DNA from: Thiohalobacter thiocyanaticus
GTDB taxonomy: Bacteria; Pseudomonadota; Gammaproteobacteria; Thiohalobacterales; Thiohalobacteraceae
NCBI RefSeq assembly: GCF_002356355.1
Contig: NZ_AP018052.1
Coordinates: 1,922,001 to 1,986,000, forward strand
DNA: 64,000 bases
Reading direction: 5' to 3'
Below the pieces are notes generated by a model. It had not been told where the DNA came from, made no database searches, and was given only the letters and a program-made list of their open reading frames with translations. Shown in pieces: positions 48,901 to 56,028 of the stretch. A program made the position numbers and the translations under genes. How positions within the stretch are numbered: the first letter of the stretch is position 1; every line of letters begins with the position of its first letter.

Positions 48901-49968
48901 ATGTTCATGGATAACCCCGCAGAAAAGACCCGACCCACCATCCGTCTGACCGAATACAGCCACGGCGCCGGCTGCGGCTGCAAGATCGCCCCCAAACTGC
49001 TGGAGGAAATCCTCGCCAGCGATGCCACTGTCCCTGTCGATCCGCGGTTGCTGGTGGGCAATGACTCCAGGGATGATGCCGCTGTGTACGACCTCGGCAA
49101 CGGCAGCTCCGTGATTTCCACCACGGACTTCTTCATGCCTATCGTGGACGACCCCTTCGAATTCGGCCAGATCGCGGCCACCAATGCCATCAGCGACATC
49201 TACGCCATGGGCGGCCGCCCCCTGATGGCCATCGCCATCTTCGGCTGGCCGATCGCCAAACTCGGGCCGGAGGTCGCCCGCGCCGTGATCGACGGTGGTC
49301 GCAGGGCCTGTGAACTGGCCGGCATCACTCTCGCAGGCGGGCATTCCATCGATGCGCCCGAGCCCATCTTCGGGCTGGCGGTCACTGGCAGTGTCGAAAA
49401 CGGGTTTCTCACCCGCAACGATACGGCGGAGCCCGGCTGCCGGCTCTATCTGACCAAGCCTCTGGGCATCGGCATCCTGACCACGGCGCAGAAGCAAAAG
49501 AAGCTACAGCCGGAACACATCCGCCTGGCACCCGACACCATGTGCCAGCTCAATGATATCGGCGCCGAACTCGGCCGGCTCGACGGCGTCAGGGCCATGA
49601 CCGATGTCACCGGCTTCGGCCTGCTGGGACACCTGCTGGAGATGTGCGAGGGCAGCGGTGTCTCGGCCCGCATCGATTACGCCGCCGTGCCCAAACTGCC
49701 CGAAGTCGAGCACTACCTGGAACTGGGCTGTTCGCCGGGTGGCGCACAACGCAACTTCGACAGCTACGGCCACAAGGTCGGCGTCCTGTCCGAGAACAGA
49801 CGCAGGATCCTGTGTGATCCCCAGACCTCCGGCGGTCTGCTGGTGGCCGTTGCGCCGCAGGCGGAACCGGAATTTACTGCGCTGGCCCGTTCATTCGGTC
49901 TCAACGATCTCCGTCCCATCGGCAGCCTGCTGGAAAGGGAGCACGGCCCGGTTGTCGAAGTGGAATGA
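48901..49968 (+). CDS. selD: Selenide, water dikinase (selenophosphate synthetase)
   Basis: 355 aa. The active-site loop [13 protein letters not shown] has Cys25, Cys27 and Lys28, equal to Cys17, Cys19 and Lys20 of E. coli SelD, so this enzyme is the Cys form. Further motifs: [50 protein letters not shown] and [13 protein letters not shown]. It makes selenophosphate for SelA. AAGGAG lies 6 bp before the ATG. Confidence 0.97.
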   Translation: MFMDNPAEKTRPTIRLTEYSHGAGCGCKIAPKLLEEILASDATVPVDPRLLVGNDSRDDAAVYDLGNGSSVISTTDFFMPIVDDPFEFGQIAATNAISDIYAMGGRPLMAIAIFGWPIAKLGPEVARAVIDGGRRACELAGITLAGGHSIDAPEPIFGLAVTGSVENGFLTRNDTAEPGCRLYLTKPLGIGILTTAQKQKKLQPEHIRLAPDTMCQLNDIGAELGRLDGVRAMTDVTGFGLLGHLLEMCEGSGVSARIDYAAVPKLPEVEHYLELGCSPGGAQRNFDSYGHKVGVLSENRRRILCDPQTSGGLLVAVAPQAEPEFTALARSFGLNDLRPIGSLLEREHGPVVEVE

Positions 49969-50012
49969 CCCCCCGGCTATCGACTACTGATGCTCGTTTC
50001 GGCCTGTTCATA

Positions 50013-50040
50013 ACTTCGCATAATGTATATTATGTTAAAT
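50013..50040 (+). other. Chromosome dimer resolution site dif
   Basis: The 24 bp CGCATAA-TGTATA-TTATGTTAAAT are identical to the core of E. coli dif: XerC arm (50013-50023, ACTTCGCATAA), central region TGTATA (50024-50029) and XerD arm TTATGTTAAAT (50030-50040). Only the outer part of the XerC arm differs. It marks the site where XerCD resolves chromosome dimers and implies that the terminus region lies here. Confidence 0.93.
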
Positions 50041-50080
50041 AACAAGCACGGCTCACTCAATCCAGCTGTTTGTGTTGTTA

Positions 50081-50141
50081 CAACCTAACCTTGGCAAACC
50101 TACAAGCTAAATCTGGCAACTGTTGCAACCTAAATCGGCAA
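50081..50141. repeat. Three imperfect direct repeats beside dif
   Basis: CAACCTAACCTTGGCAA (50081), CAAGCTAAATCTGGCAA (50103) and CAACCTAAATCGGCAA (50126) are spaced 22-23 bp apart, about two helical turns. They begin 41 bp after dif. Such arrays occur as transposase-binding sites at the ends of IS21-, Tn7- or Mu-like elements, or as binding sites for a chromosomal protein. No associated gene is seen. Confidence 0.6.
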
Positions 50142-50244
50142 CGCGGCCTAATGGAAACGCAAGATCAGGCAATATTGCTCCGTGTTTTGAGCCACTCTCG
50201 TTGCGCAAACTTCCGATGCCGACCAGAAGCGGTCTCTGATTACC

Positions 50245-50650
50245 CGTCATTGCGAGGAGCGAAGCGACGTGGCAATCTCCTTCAGCCACAAATTTCCTCG
50301 AAAAGATCCCGCCATACCGGGTTTCCATCCTCTATCAACGCAACTTTCGCTTTTCTCGGCCTGCCCTTCAGCTGCTTCTCTCTTTCAATGGCCAGGTCCA
50401 TTGTTTCAAAAAGCTCAAACCAGATCAGTCGCGTTACATTGTATTTTGCAGTAAATCCTCTGACTGCTTTGCTTTTATGTTCCCAGATGCGCTTTGGAAG
50501 ATTGCTGGTGACGCCAATATACAGCGTGCCATTCGGCCGGTTGCATAGGATATAAACAGCAGGTTGCTTTTCCATTTCGTCATCCTTGACGATGATGGTT
50601 CGGCTGTATCTTTGGGAGATTGCCACGTCGCTGCGCTCCTCGCAATGACG
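50245..50650. mobile_element. 406-bp element with 35-bp inverted ends carrying a GIY-YIG gene
   Basis: The left end (50245-50279) and right end (50616-50650) are inverted copies with one mismatch in 35; both start CGTCATTGCGAGGAGCG and finish GGCAATCTC. The GIY-YIG gene fills the interior and its stop codon is 2 bp inside the left end. The same ends bound gene-less elements at 2763-2864, 32420-32567 and, minimally, 10499-10528. No target duplication is obvious. Confidence 0.7.
50282..50575 (-). CDS. Single-domain GIY-YIG nuclease-like protein
   Basis: 97 aa. The GIY-YIG motif is VYILC...LYIGVTS (Tyr8, Tyr19-Gly21), followed by the catalytic Arg29 in NLPKRIWEH, and a C-terminal glutamate region. 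This is the UPF0213/YhbQ-like class of stand-alone domains, whose role is not established. The ATG at 50575 gives MEKQPAVYIL; a longer frame upstream runs into the inverted repeat and is unlikely. Because it is enclosed by repeat ends shared with empty elements, it may be the nuclease that moves them. Confidence 0.88.
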   Translation of the reverse strand: MEKQPAVYILCNRPNGTLYIGVTSNLPKRIWEHKSKAVRGFTAKYNVTRLIWFELFETMDLAIEREKQLKGRPRKAKVALIEDGNPVWRDLFEEICG

Positions 50651-50689
50651 TGGAACTTTTAACGTCCGCTGTGTGCCCGTTAGCACACT

Positions 50690-51358
50690 TTATTCTGTCT
50701 GTTTAATCACTTTTGGAGAATCCTCACGGGTGTAATAACCAACCGGATAGCCTTCCCAATCCCCCGCCTGCGCCGTTGCTAATACAGTCTTCAATTCCTC
50801 GACCCCTGTTGACGGGTCCAACCACTGCCCCCATGTCGACGGCGACAATATCGCCGGCATCCGCGCATGCACCTCGCCGACAACGGCATTGGCCTCGACC
50901 GTGACTATCGCACAGGAGTCGACTCCCTCCCCTGCTTCGTCATGTGGCTCCCAGCGTCCCCACAGGCCCGCCATGAAGAAGGGCTCACCGTCTTTGCGGT
51001 GGAAGTAATACTGCGGCTTGCGCTTCTCCCCGGTGTCTCTGGGTTCATAGAAGCCGTCCGCCGCAATCAGGCAGCGGAAGTGGCGGAATGGAAACTGCCA
51101 CAGCCGGCTCGTCGCCAGGGTCTCCGCCTTGGCGTTGATGGTGGAGTATTTTGTCCTGGGTTCTTTCTCGAAGGGCGGGATGTAGGGCCAGTGCAGGGAG
51201 GTCAGCTCACGCTCACCAGTCGGATCCAGGTGACAGGCCAGGACGGACTGGCCCGGCAGGATATTGTAGCGAGGCGGGAGCGAGCCGACCTGGCAACGGG
51301 CCCGGGCAAGGGCGGCAAAGCGCTCAGGGGGCGTGATCCTGGCGAAGCGTCCACACAT
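50690..51358 (-). CDS. SRAP/HMCES-type abasic-site DNA-protein crosslinking protein (YedK family)
   Basis: 222 aa. The catalytic Cys2 is exposed after Met removal (MCGRFARITPPE). Other conserved residues are in PRYNILPGQSVLAC, TINAKAETLA, the ADGFYEP glutamate and VHARMPAIL histidine. It covalently traps abasic sites in single-stranded DNA. A LexA box lies about 90 bp upstream, consistent with the name SOS-response-associated peptidase. A likely -10 (TATGAT on the minus strand) lies between the box and the start. Confidence 0.94.
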   Translation of the reverse strand: MCGRFARITPPERFAALARARCQVGSLPPRYNILPGQSVLACHLDPTGERELTSLHWPYIPPFEKEPRTKYSTINAKAETLATSRLWQFPFRHFRCLIAADGFYEPRDTGEKRKPQYYFHRKDGEPFFMAGLWGRWEPHDEAGEGVDSCAIVTVEANAVVGEVHARMPAILSPSTWGQWLDPSTGVEELKTVLATAQAGDWEGYPVGYYTREDSPKVIKQTE

Positions 51359-51445
51359 ACCGTGTCATAACCATTTGATTCTTATATGTGTCCATCATAC
51401 CCAACCCGCGCCCCGCTGCCCAGGGATTTCATGCCCCCTGAATAA

Positions 51446-51461
51446 CTGTATATTCATACAG
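51446..51461 (-). promoter_or_regulatory. LexA (SOS) box
   Basis: CTGTATATTCATACAG fits the LexA consensus CTG-N10-CAG with the preferred TATATxxATA interior. It is upstream of the SRAP gene on the minus strand, and no plus-strand gene starts within 1.8 kb, so SRAP is the likely target. Confidence 0.85.
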
Positions 51462-51536
51462 TGTGTATCGCCATTCTATATTTTCACGAGGGCCGGGCGG
51501 CAGACAGGCGCCCCTGTGTATTAACAAAAGGATTGT

Positions 51537-51779
51537 TCATTCGTTTTCCGTGGGCCTGGAAACCCCGGTGAACTTGAAAATGAGCTTGCTCAGGTAGCGT
51601 TCGGTCGGACGGAACACATACGCTGCGGCGGCGGGCATTATCGCGAAGAAGAACCGCTCTTCAGTATCCTGCGCGACGAACAGCACCAGCAGCACGACAA
51701 TGACGAGCGTAATCAGTGCATATATCACCCAGGCCATCCTGAGATGGGATTGATATCTGTCGTTTTGCATGTTTTTCAC
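51537..51779 (-). CDS. Small two-span membrane protein
   Basis: 80 aa from a GTG overlapping the macro-gene stop (GTGA); an ATG three codons later with AGGTG upstream is an alternative. Hydrophobic segments are WVIYALITLVIVVLLVLFVA and FFFAIMPAAAAYVF. The C-terminus is basic then polar. Family not recognised. Overlap with the macro-domain gene suggests a functional pair. Confidence 0.65.
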   Translation of the reverse strand: MKNMQNDRYQSHLRMAWVIYALITLVIVVLLVLFVAQDTEERFFFAIMPAAAAYVFRPTERYLSKLIFKFTGVSRPTENE

Positions 51780-52318
51780 CTGGTTCCCTTCAACTCATCC
51801 AGCACCTGATTGTATACCGCCAGATCCGAGGGCTGAAACAGCACACATCGAATCTGCTTCAGCTGTGTCAGTTTCTGTGCTGCAGCGGTCATGACGCCCA
51901 GCGCGATCCTGGTCGCCGCTTCCAGCGGGTAGCCGAACACACCGGTGGAGATGGCCGGAAAGGCAATCGATTCGATCCCGTTCTGCTCCGCCAGCTGCAG
52001 TGCCCGGCGATAGCAGCCGGCAAGCAGTTCATCGGCGGGCTCATCCACACCGTAGACCGGTCCCAGGCAGTGGATCACATACTTGTTCGGGAGGTTGTGC
52101 GCACTGGTGATCACGGCCTGACCGGGTTTGATGGGCGCCAGCGACCGGCACTCCTCGTCCAGGCCCGGGCCGGCGGCGCGGTGGATGGCGCCGGCCACGC
52201 CGCCGCCGGGGCGCAGCTGGGCGTTGGCGGCATTGACGACGGCGTCCATGTCGGCCTGGCTGGCGATGTCGCCAAGGGTGCACTCGATGGTGACGTTGTT
52301 GATGGTGCGGTGGGTCAT
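51776..52318 (-). CDS. Macro-domain ADP-ribose hydrolase (YmdB-like)
   Basis: 180 aa, one macro domain. The ADP-ribose pocket is visible: GDIASQADMDAVVNAANAQL, PGGGVAGAIHRAAG, and AFPAISTGVFGYPLEAATRIAL. Enzymes of this type remove ADP-ribose or O-acetyl-ADP-ribose adducts. It is transcribed toward the SOS-regulated SRAP gene but with a separate small gene between. Confidence 0.93.
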   Translation of the reverse strand: MTHRTINNVTIECTLGDIASQADMDAVVNAANAQLRPGGGVAGAIHRAAGPGLDEECRSLAPIKPGQAVITSAHNLPNKYVIHCLGPVYGVDEPADELLAGCYRRALQLAEQNGIESIAFPAISTGVFGYPLEAATRIALGVMTAAAQKLTQLKQIRCVLFQPSDLAVYNQVLDELKGTR

Positions 52319-52367
52319 GGTTTCCTCCTTATGTCCCCCCTCCTTGATCCTCCCCCATCAAGGGAGG

Positions 52368-53111
52368 CTAGCGCTTCTGGCGGGCCTGCATCAGGGCGGC
52401 GTATTCCTCGGGAGCGATGAGCTGGCGGATATCGACGAAGCTGCCGCTGTCGAATGTCTTCAGTCTGCCCACGACCTCCAGCACCCGTTCCGCCGCCGCG
52501 CGCGGGCCGGGCATGGTATCGGTGCCGCGGGCGGCGCGGATCCGACCCAGGGCCGGATATTCCCCGGGATCGGGCTCGACACAGAGATAGTCCATCATGG
52601 CGGTGTCGATCAGGCCGGGGGCGATGGCCGCGAGATGGGTATCCGGAAACTCATGGGAATACAGCCGCAGCAGCATGTTGAGTGCGGCCTTGGAGATGGC
52701 GTAGCCGTTCCAGCCCTTGTTGCCCAGCACGGCCGCCCCCGAGGAAATGCCCACGATCTGGTCGACTGCAATACCGAAATCCAGCAGCCAGTCCAGGATG
52801 ATCTTGTTGGACCAGACATTGATGTCCATGCTGCGGCCCAGTTCCTCCAGCGAGGTGTCGTGCATGGGTTTGATCCGGCCCAGGATGCCGGCATTGAGGA
52901 TGACCAGGTCCAGGCGCTCAACGCCGGCCAGCAGCTGTTCCAGGGCCGCCGGCACCGTCGCGAAATCGCCCAGATCGCAGCGGACGTCATGCACCCCCTC
53001 CAGGTCACAGCCGCGGCGGCTGCAGCCGTAGACCTCCCAGCCCCGGGCCAGGGCCGCTGCGCTGAAACCACGGCCGAGGCCGCTGCTGTTGCCGGTGATG
53101 AACAACCTCAT
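52368..53111 (-). CDS. SDR-family oxidoreductase
   Basis: 247 aa from the ATG at 53111. The cofactor site is MRLFITGNSSGLGRGFSAAALA (TGxxxGxG), with DLVILNAGILG, a catalytic Tyr-Lys in NGYAISKAALNMLLRLY and a C-terminal unknown tail. NAD or NADP use and the substrate cannot be told. Alternative starts upstream lack a ribosome site. Confidence 0.88.
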   Translation of the reverse strand: MRLFITGNSSGLGRGFSAAALARGWEVYGCSRRGCDLEGVHDVRCDLGDFATVPAALEQLLAGVERLDLVILNAGILGRIKPMHDTSLEELGRSMDINVWSNKIILDWLLDFGIAVDQIVGISSGAAVLGNKGWNGYAISKAALNMLLRLYSHEFPDTHLAAIAPGLIDTAMMDYLCVEPDPGEYPALGRIRAARGTDTMPGPRAAAERVLEVVGRLKTFDSGSFVDIRQLIAPEEYAALMQARQKR

Positions 53112-53277
53112 ACAGACTCCTGTTGTGCATGGTGCATACGATGATTCTGTCCTTGTGACAGTGGCGCTCGCAAGCACTCTTTGTTGCAATAATAAGAACA
53201 ATATTTTCATAAACAGGTAATTAATTCATATTTTCACAATAGTTATACTCTCTGTCAGATGAACCGGGAGAAGCGAC

Positions 53278-53835
53278 ATGCTCCGTAACACCTCAACAGG
53301 CTATGGCTGGATCAGCATCCTGCTGCACTGGCTGGTGGCGCTCGTCATCATCGGACTGTTCGCGCTGGGATTGTGGATGACGGATCTGACCTATTACGAT
53401 CCCTGGTACCGCGAGGCGCCGGCCATTCACAAATCCGTCGGGATACTGCTGTTCCTGGCAATTGTGCTGCGCCTGGCCTGGCGCTGGTGCAACCCGCGGC
53501 CTGTCCCGCTGTCGAATCACAAGCCCTGGGAGCGGCAGCTGGCGCACTGGACACATGTGCTGCTCTATGCCCTGCCCCTGCTGGTGATGGTCAGCGGCTA
53601 CCTGATCTCCACCGCCGAGGGCCGGCCGGTGGAGGTGTTCGGCTGGTTCAGCGTTCCGGCCACATTCAGCGGTTACGAGCAGCAGGAGGACATCGCCGGC
53701 GAGATCCACGAGATTCTGGCCTTCATCCTGATCGGCCTGGCCTCTGTGCATGCCCTGGCTGCGCTCAAGCACCATTACATCGACCGCGACCGGACCCTGC
53801 GGCGCATGCTGCGGAGCCGGAATGACATGACCTGA
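53278..53835 (+). CDS. yceJ: Cytochrome b561 (YceJ-like)
   Basis: 185 aa, four transmembrane helices. Haem-ligand histidines appear in ISILLHWLVALVIIG, APAIHKSVGILLFL, and toward the C-terminus in GEIHEILAFILIGLASVHALAALKHHY. It transfers electrons across the inner membrane. It is followed by yceI, as in E. coli. TATACT upstream (about 53244) is a possible -10. Confidence 0.92.
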   Translation: MLRNTSTGYGWISILLHWLVALVIIGLFALGLWMTDLTYYDPWYREAPAIHKSVGILLFLAIVLRLAWRWCNPRPVPLSNHKPWERQLAHWTHVLLYALPLLVMVSGYLISTAEGRPVEVFGWFSVPATFSGYEQQEDIAGEIHEILAFILIGLASVHALAALKHHYIDRDRTLRRMLRSRNDMT

Positions 53836-53856
53836 AAGGTTGAAAACCTGCAATTC

Positions 53857-53883
53857 ACCATCCCGGCGCAGGCCGGAATGACG
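53857..53883. repeat. Half-site of the CGTCATTCCCGCG repeat family
   Basis: CCATCCCGGCGCAGGCCGGAATGACG-like sequence between cytochrome b561 and yceI; partial copy with a small internal palindrome CCGGCGCAGGCCGG. Confidence 0.55.
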
Positions 53884-53921
53884 ATGATCAAACCCTTCTC
53901 ACCAACACAAGGAGATACACC

Positions 53922-54503
53922 ATGAAAACCCGGACCCTGACAGCCGCCCTCCTCGCCAGTGTTCTCAGCCTGCCCGGCCTGGCCGCGGCGGCGGACTATG
54001 TCATCGACACCAAGGATTCGCATGCCTTCATCCAGTTCCGCATCCCGCACCTGGGTTACAGCATGCTGCTCGGCCGCTTCAACGAGTTCGAGGGCCGCTT
54101 CAGCTATGACGAGGACAAGCCCGAGGCCTCCAGTGTCGAGGTGGTGATCCAGACCGCCAGCATCGACTCCAACCATGCCGAGCGCGACAAGCACCTGCGC
54201 GGCGAGGACTTCCTGGAGGTCGGGAAATACCCCGAGGCCCGCTTCGTCAGCACCGGCTTCACCGAGCATGGCGACGATACCGCCACGCTGGAGGGCGAAC
54301 TGACCCTGCACGGCGTCACCCGGCCCATCAGCATCGAGGTCGAGCACATGGGGCACGGCCCGGATCCCTGGGGCGGCTACCGCCGCGGCTTCACCGGCAC
54401 CACCACCCTGAAACTGGCCGATTTCAACATCGACTACGACCTGGGTCCGGCCTCGCGCGAGGTGGAGCTGTTCCTGTCGGTGGAGGGGATTCGCCAGGAC
54501 TGA
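53922..54503 (+). CDS. yceI: YceI-family periplasmic protein
   Basis: 193 aa with signal peptide (LTAALLASVLSLPGLAAAADY). Lipocalin-like YceI beta-barrel: DYVIDTKDSHAFIQFRIPHLG, VVIQTASIDSNHAERDKHLRGEDFL and LTLHGVTRPISIEVEHMG. These proteins bind isoprenoid quinones or other amphiphiles. AGGAG lies upstream, and the partner cytochrome b561 precedes it. A strong terminator follows. Confidence 0.95.
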   Translation: MKTRTLTAALLASVLSLPGLAAAADYVIDTKDSHAFIQFRIPHLGYSMLLGRFNEFEGRFSYDEDKPEASSVEVVIQTASIDSNHAERDKHLRGEDFLEVGKYPEARFVSTGFTEHGDDTATLEGELTLHGVTRPISIEVEHMGHGPDPWGGYRRGFTGTTTLKLADFNIDYDLGPASREVELFLSVEGIRQD

Positions 54504-54580
54504 ATCGAGGCGAACGCCCCTCACCCGGCCCTTTTATGCCCTATGGGGGCTCCCCCTCCGGGGAGAGGGGATTCATTTAC

Positions 54581-54611
54581 GGGCCGGCAGGACTGCCGGC
54601 CCGATTTTTTT
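54581..54611 (+). terminator. Rho-independent terminator after yceI
   Basis: A perfect 10-bp stem, GGGCCGGCAG / CTGCCGGCCC, is followed by GATTTTTTT. It ends the b561-yceI unit and lies just before the rimB start region. Confidence 0.92.
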
Positions 54612-54626
54612 GTCTGCCGTATCAGG

Positions 54627-54632
54627 CATAAT
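54627..54632 (+). promoter_or_regulatory. Possible -10 element just before rimB
   Basis: CATAAT lies six bases before the rimB ATG (54639) with no convincing -35 and no ribosome site. It is another case of a start codon placed at the expected transcription start. Confidence 0.35.
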
Positions 54633-54638
54633 GGCCGC

Positions 54639-55112
54639 ATGACAGGCACCAAGACCACGGTCGGCTGGCGCGAGTGGGTGGCCCTGCCCGAGTTGGGCGT
54701 TCCCTATCTCAAGGCCAAGATCGACACCGGCGCGCGCACCTCGGCCCTGCATACCTTCCTGATCGAGCCCTTTGACGAGGACGGTGTGCGCAAGGTCCGC
54801 ATCGGCCTGCACCCGCATCAGAACCGCAGCGACATCGAGCATTTCACCGTAGCCGAGGTCATCGACGAACGCTGGGTGAGTGACTCCGGCGGGCACCGGG
54901 AAAAACGCTATGTCATTCGCACCGAGTTGCGGCTGGGCGCGACGACCTGGCCGATTGAGGTGACCCTGACCAACCGTGATAACATGCGTTTTCGCATGCT
55001 GCTGGGACGAACCGCCATGGCCGGACGGCTTGTGGTGGATCCACAGTCTTCCTACCTGGCGGGTGAAAAACCCTCCGCCGGCAAACACCGACACGCACAG
55101 GATTCCGGATGA
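54639..55112 (+). CDS. rimB: RimB-like aspartic protease of the RimK system (ATP-dependent zinc protease family)
   Basis: 157 aa. The catalytic DTGA motif is at residues 29-32 ([16 protein letters not shown]), typical of the retropepsin-like RimB/DUF785 family. In Pseudomonas RimB accompanies RimK and modulates or removes glutamate tails of ribosomal protein S6. The ATG at 54639 directly follows a -10-like hexamer. It overlaps rimK by four bases (ATGA). Confidence 0.85.
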   Translation: MTGTKTTVGWREWVALPELGVPYLKAKIDTGARTSALHTFLIEPFDEDGVRKVRIGLHPHQNRSDIEHFTVAEVIDERWVSDSGGHREKRYVIRTELRLGATTWPIEVTLTNRDNMRFRMLLGRTAMAGRLVVDPQSSYLAGEKPSAGKHRHAQDSG

Positions 55113-56014
55113 ACATCGCTATACTCTCCCGCCGCGCCTCGCTCTACTCCACCCGGCGCCTGGTCGAGGCCGCCAAGGAGCGCGGCCACGAAGTGCGGGT
55201 GATCGACACCCTGCGCTGCTATATGAACATCGCCTCGCACAAGCCGGAGGTGCATTACAAGGGCGAGAACCTGAGCGGCTTCGACGCCGTCATTCCGCGC
55301 ATCGGCGCCTCCATTACCTTCTACGGCACCGCCGTGCTGCGTCAGTTCGAGATGATGGGCACCTTCCCGGTCAACGAGTCCGTCGCCATCACCCGCGCCC
55401 GTGACAAGCTGCGCTCGCTGCAGCTGCTCTCGCGCCGCGGCATCGGTCTGCCGATCACCGGCTTCGCCCATTCGCCGGATGACGTCGAAGACCTGATCAA
55501 GATGGTCGGCGGCGCCCCGCTGGTAATCAAACTGCTGGAAGGCACCCAGGGCATCGGCGTGGTGCTGGCCGAGACCCGTCAGGCCGCGGAGAGCGTGATC
55601 GAGGCCTTCATGGGGCTGCGCACCAACATCATGGTGCAGGAATACATCGGCGAAGCCAGAGGCTCCGACATCCGCTGCTTCGTCATCGGCGACAAGGTGG
55701 TCGCGGCCATGAAACGTCAGGCCAAGGAGGGCGAATTCCGCTCCAACCTGCATCGGGGCGGCTCCGCCACCCTGATCAAGATCACCCCCGAGGAGCGTTC
55801 CACCGCGGTGCGCGCGGCCAGGATCATGGGGCTGAACGTGGCCGGTGTGGACATCCTGCGTTCCAATCACGGCCCGGTGGTCATGGAGGTCAACTCCTCG
55901 CCCGGCCTGGAGGGCATCGAAAGCGCCACCGGCAAGGACATCGCCGGGATGATCATCCAGTTCATCGAGAAGAACGCCAAGTTCGGCAAGACGGGCACCA
56001 AGGGCAAGGGCTGA
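55109..56014 (+). CDS. rimK: RimK ATP-grasp glutamate ligase
   Basis: 301 aa. ATP-grasp motifs: [63 protein letters not shown] and [14 protein letters not shown]. RimK adds glutamates to the C-terminus of ribosomal protein S6 and makes poly-glutamate. It is translationally coupled to rimB and followed after 14 bp by a deacylase-like gene. Confidence 0.95.
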   Translation: MNIAILSRRASLYSTRRLVEAAKERGHEVRVIDTLRCYMNIASHKPEVHYKGENLSGFDAVIPRIGASITFYGTAVLRQFEMMGTFPVNESVAITRARDKLRSLQLLSRRGIGLPITGFAHSPDDVEDLIKMVGGAPLVIKLLEGTQGIGVVLAETRQAAESVIEAFMGLRTNIMVQEYIGEARGSDIRCFVIGDKVVAAMKRQAKEGEFRSNLHRGGSATLIKITPEERSTAVRAARIMGLNVAGVDILRSNHGPVVMEVNSSPGLEGIESATGKDIAGMIIQFIEKNAKFGKTGTKGKG

Positions 56015-56028
56015 GGACAGGGCCTGGC

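Noticed and set aside
50011-50040. loxP-like sequence (ATAACTTCG...)
   Set aside because: The left arm resembles loxP by chance; the central part and right arm match dif, not the inverted loxP arm.
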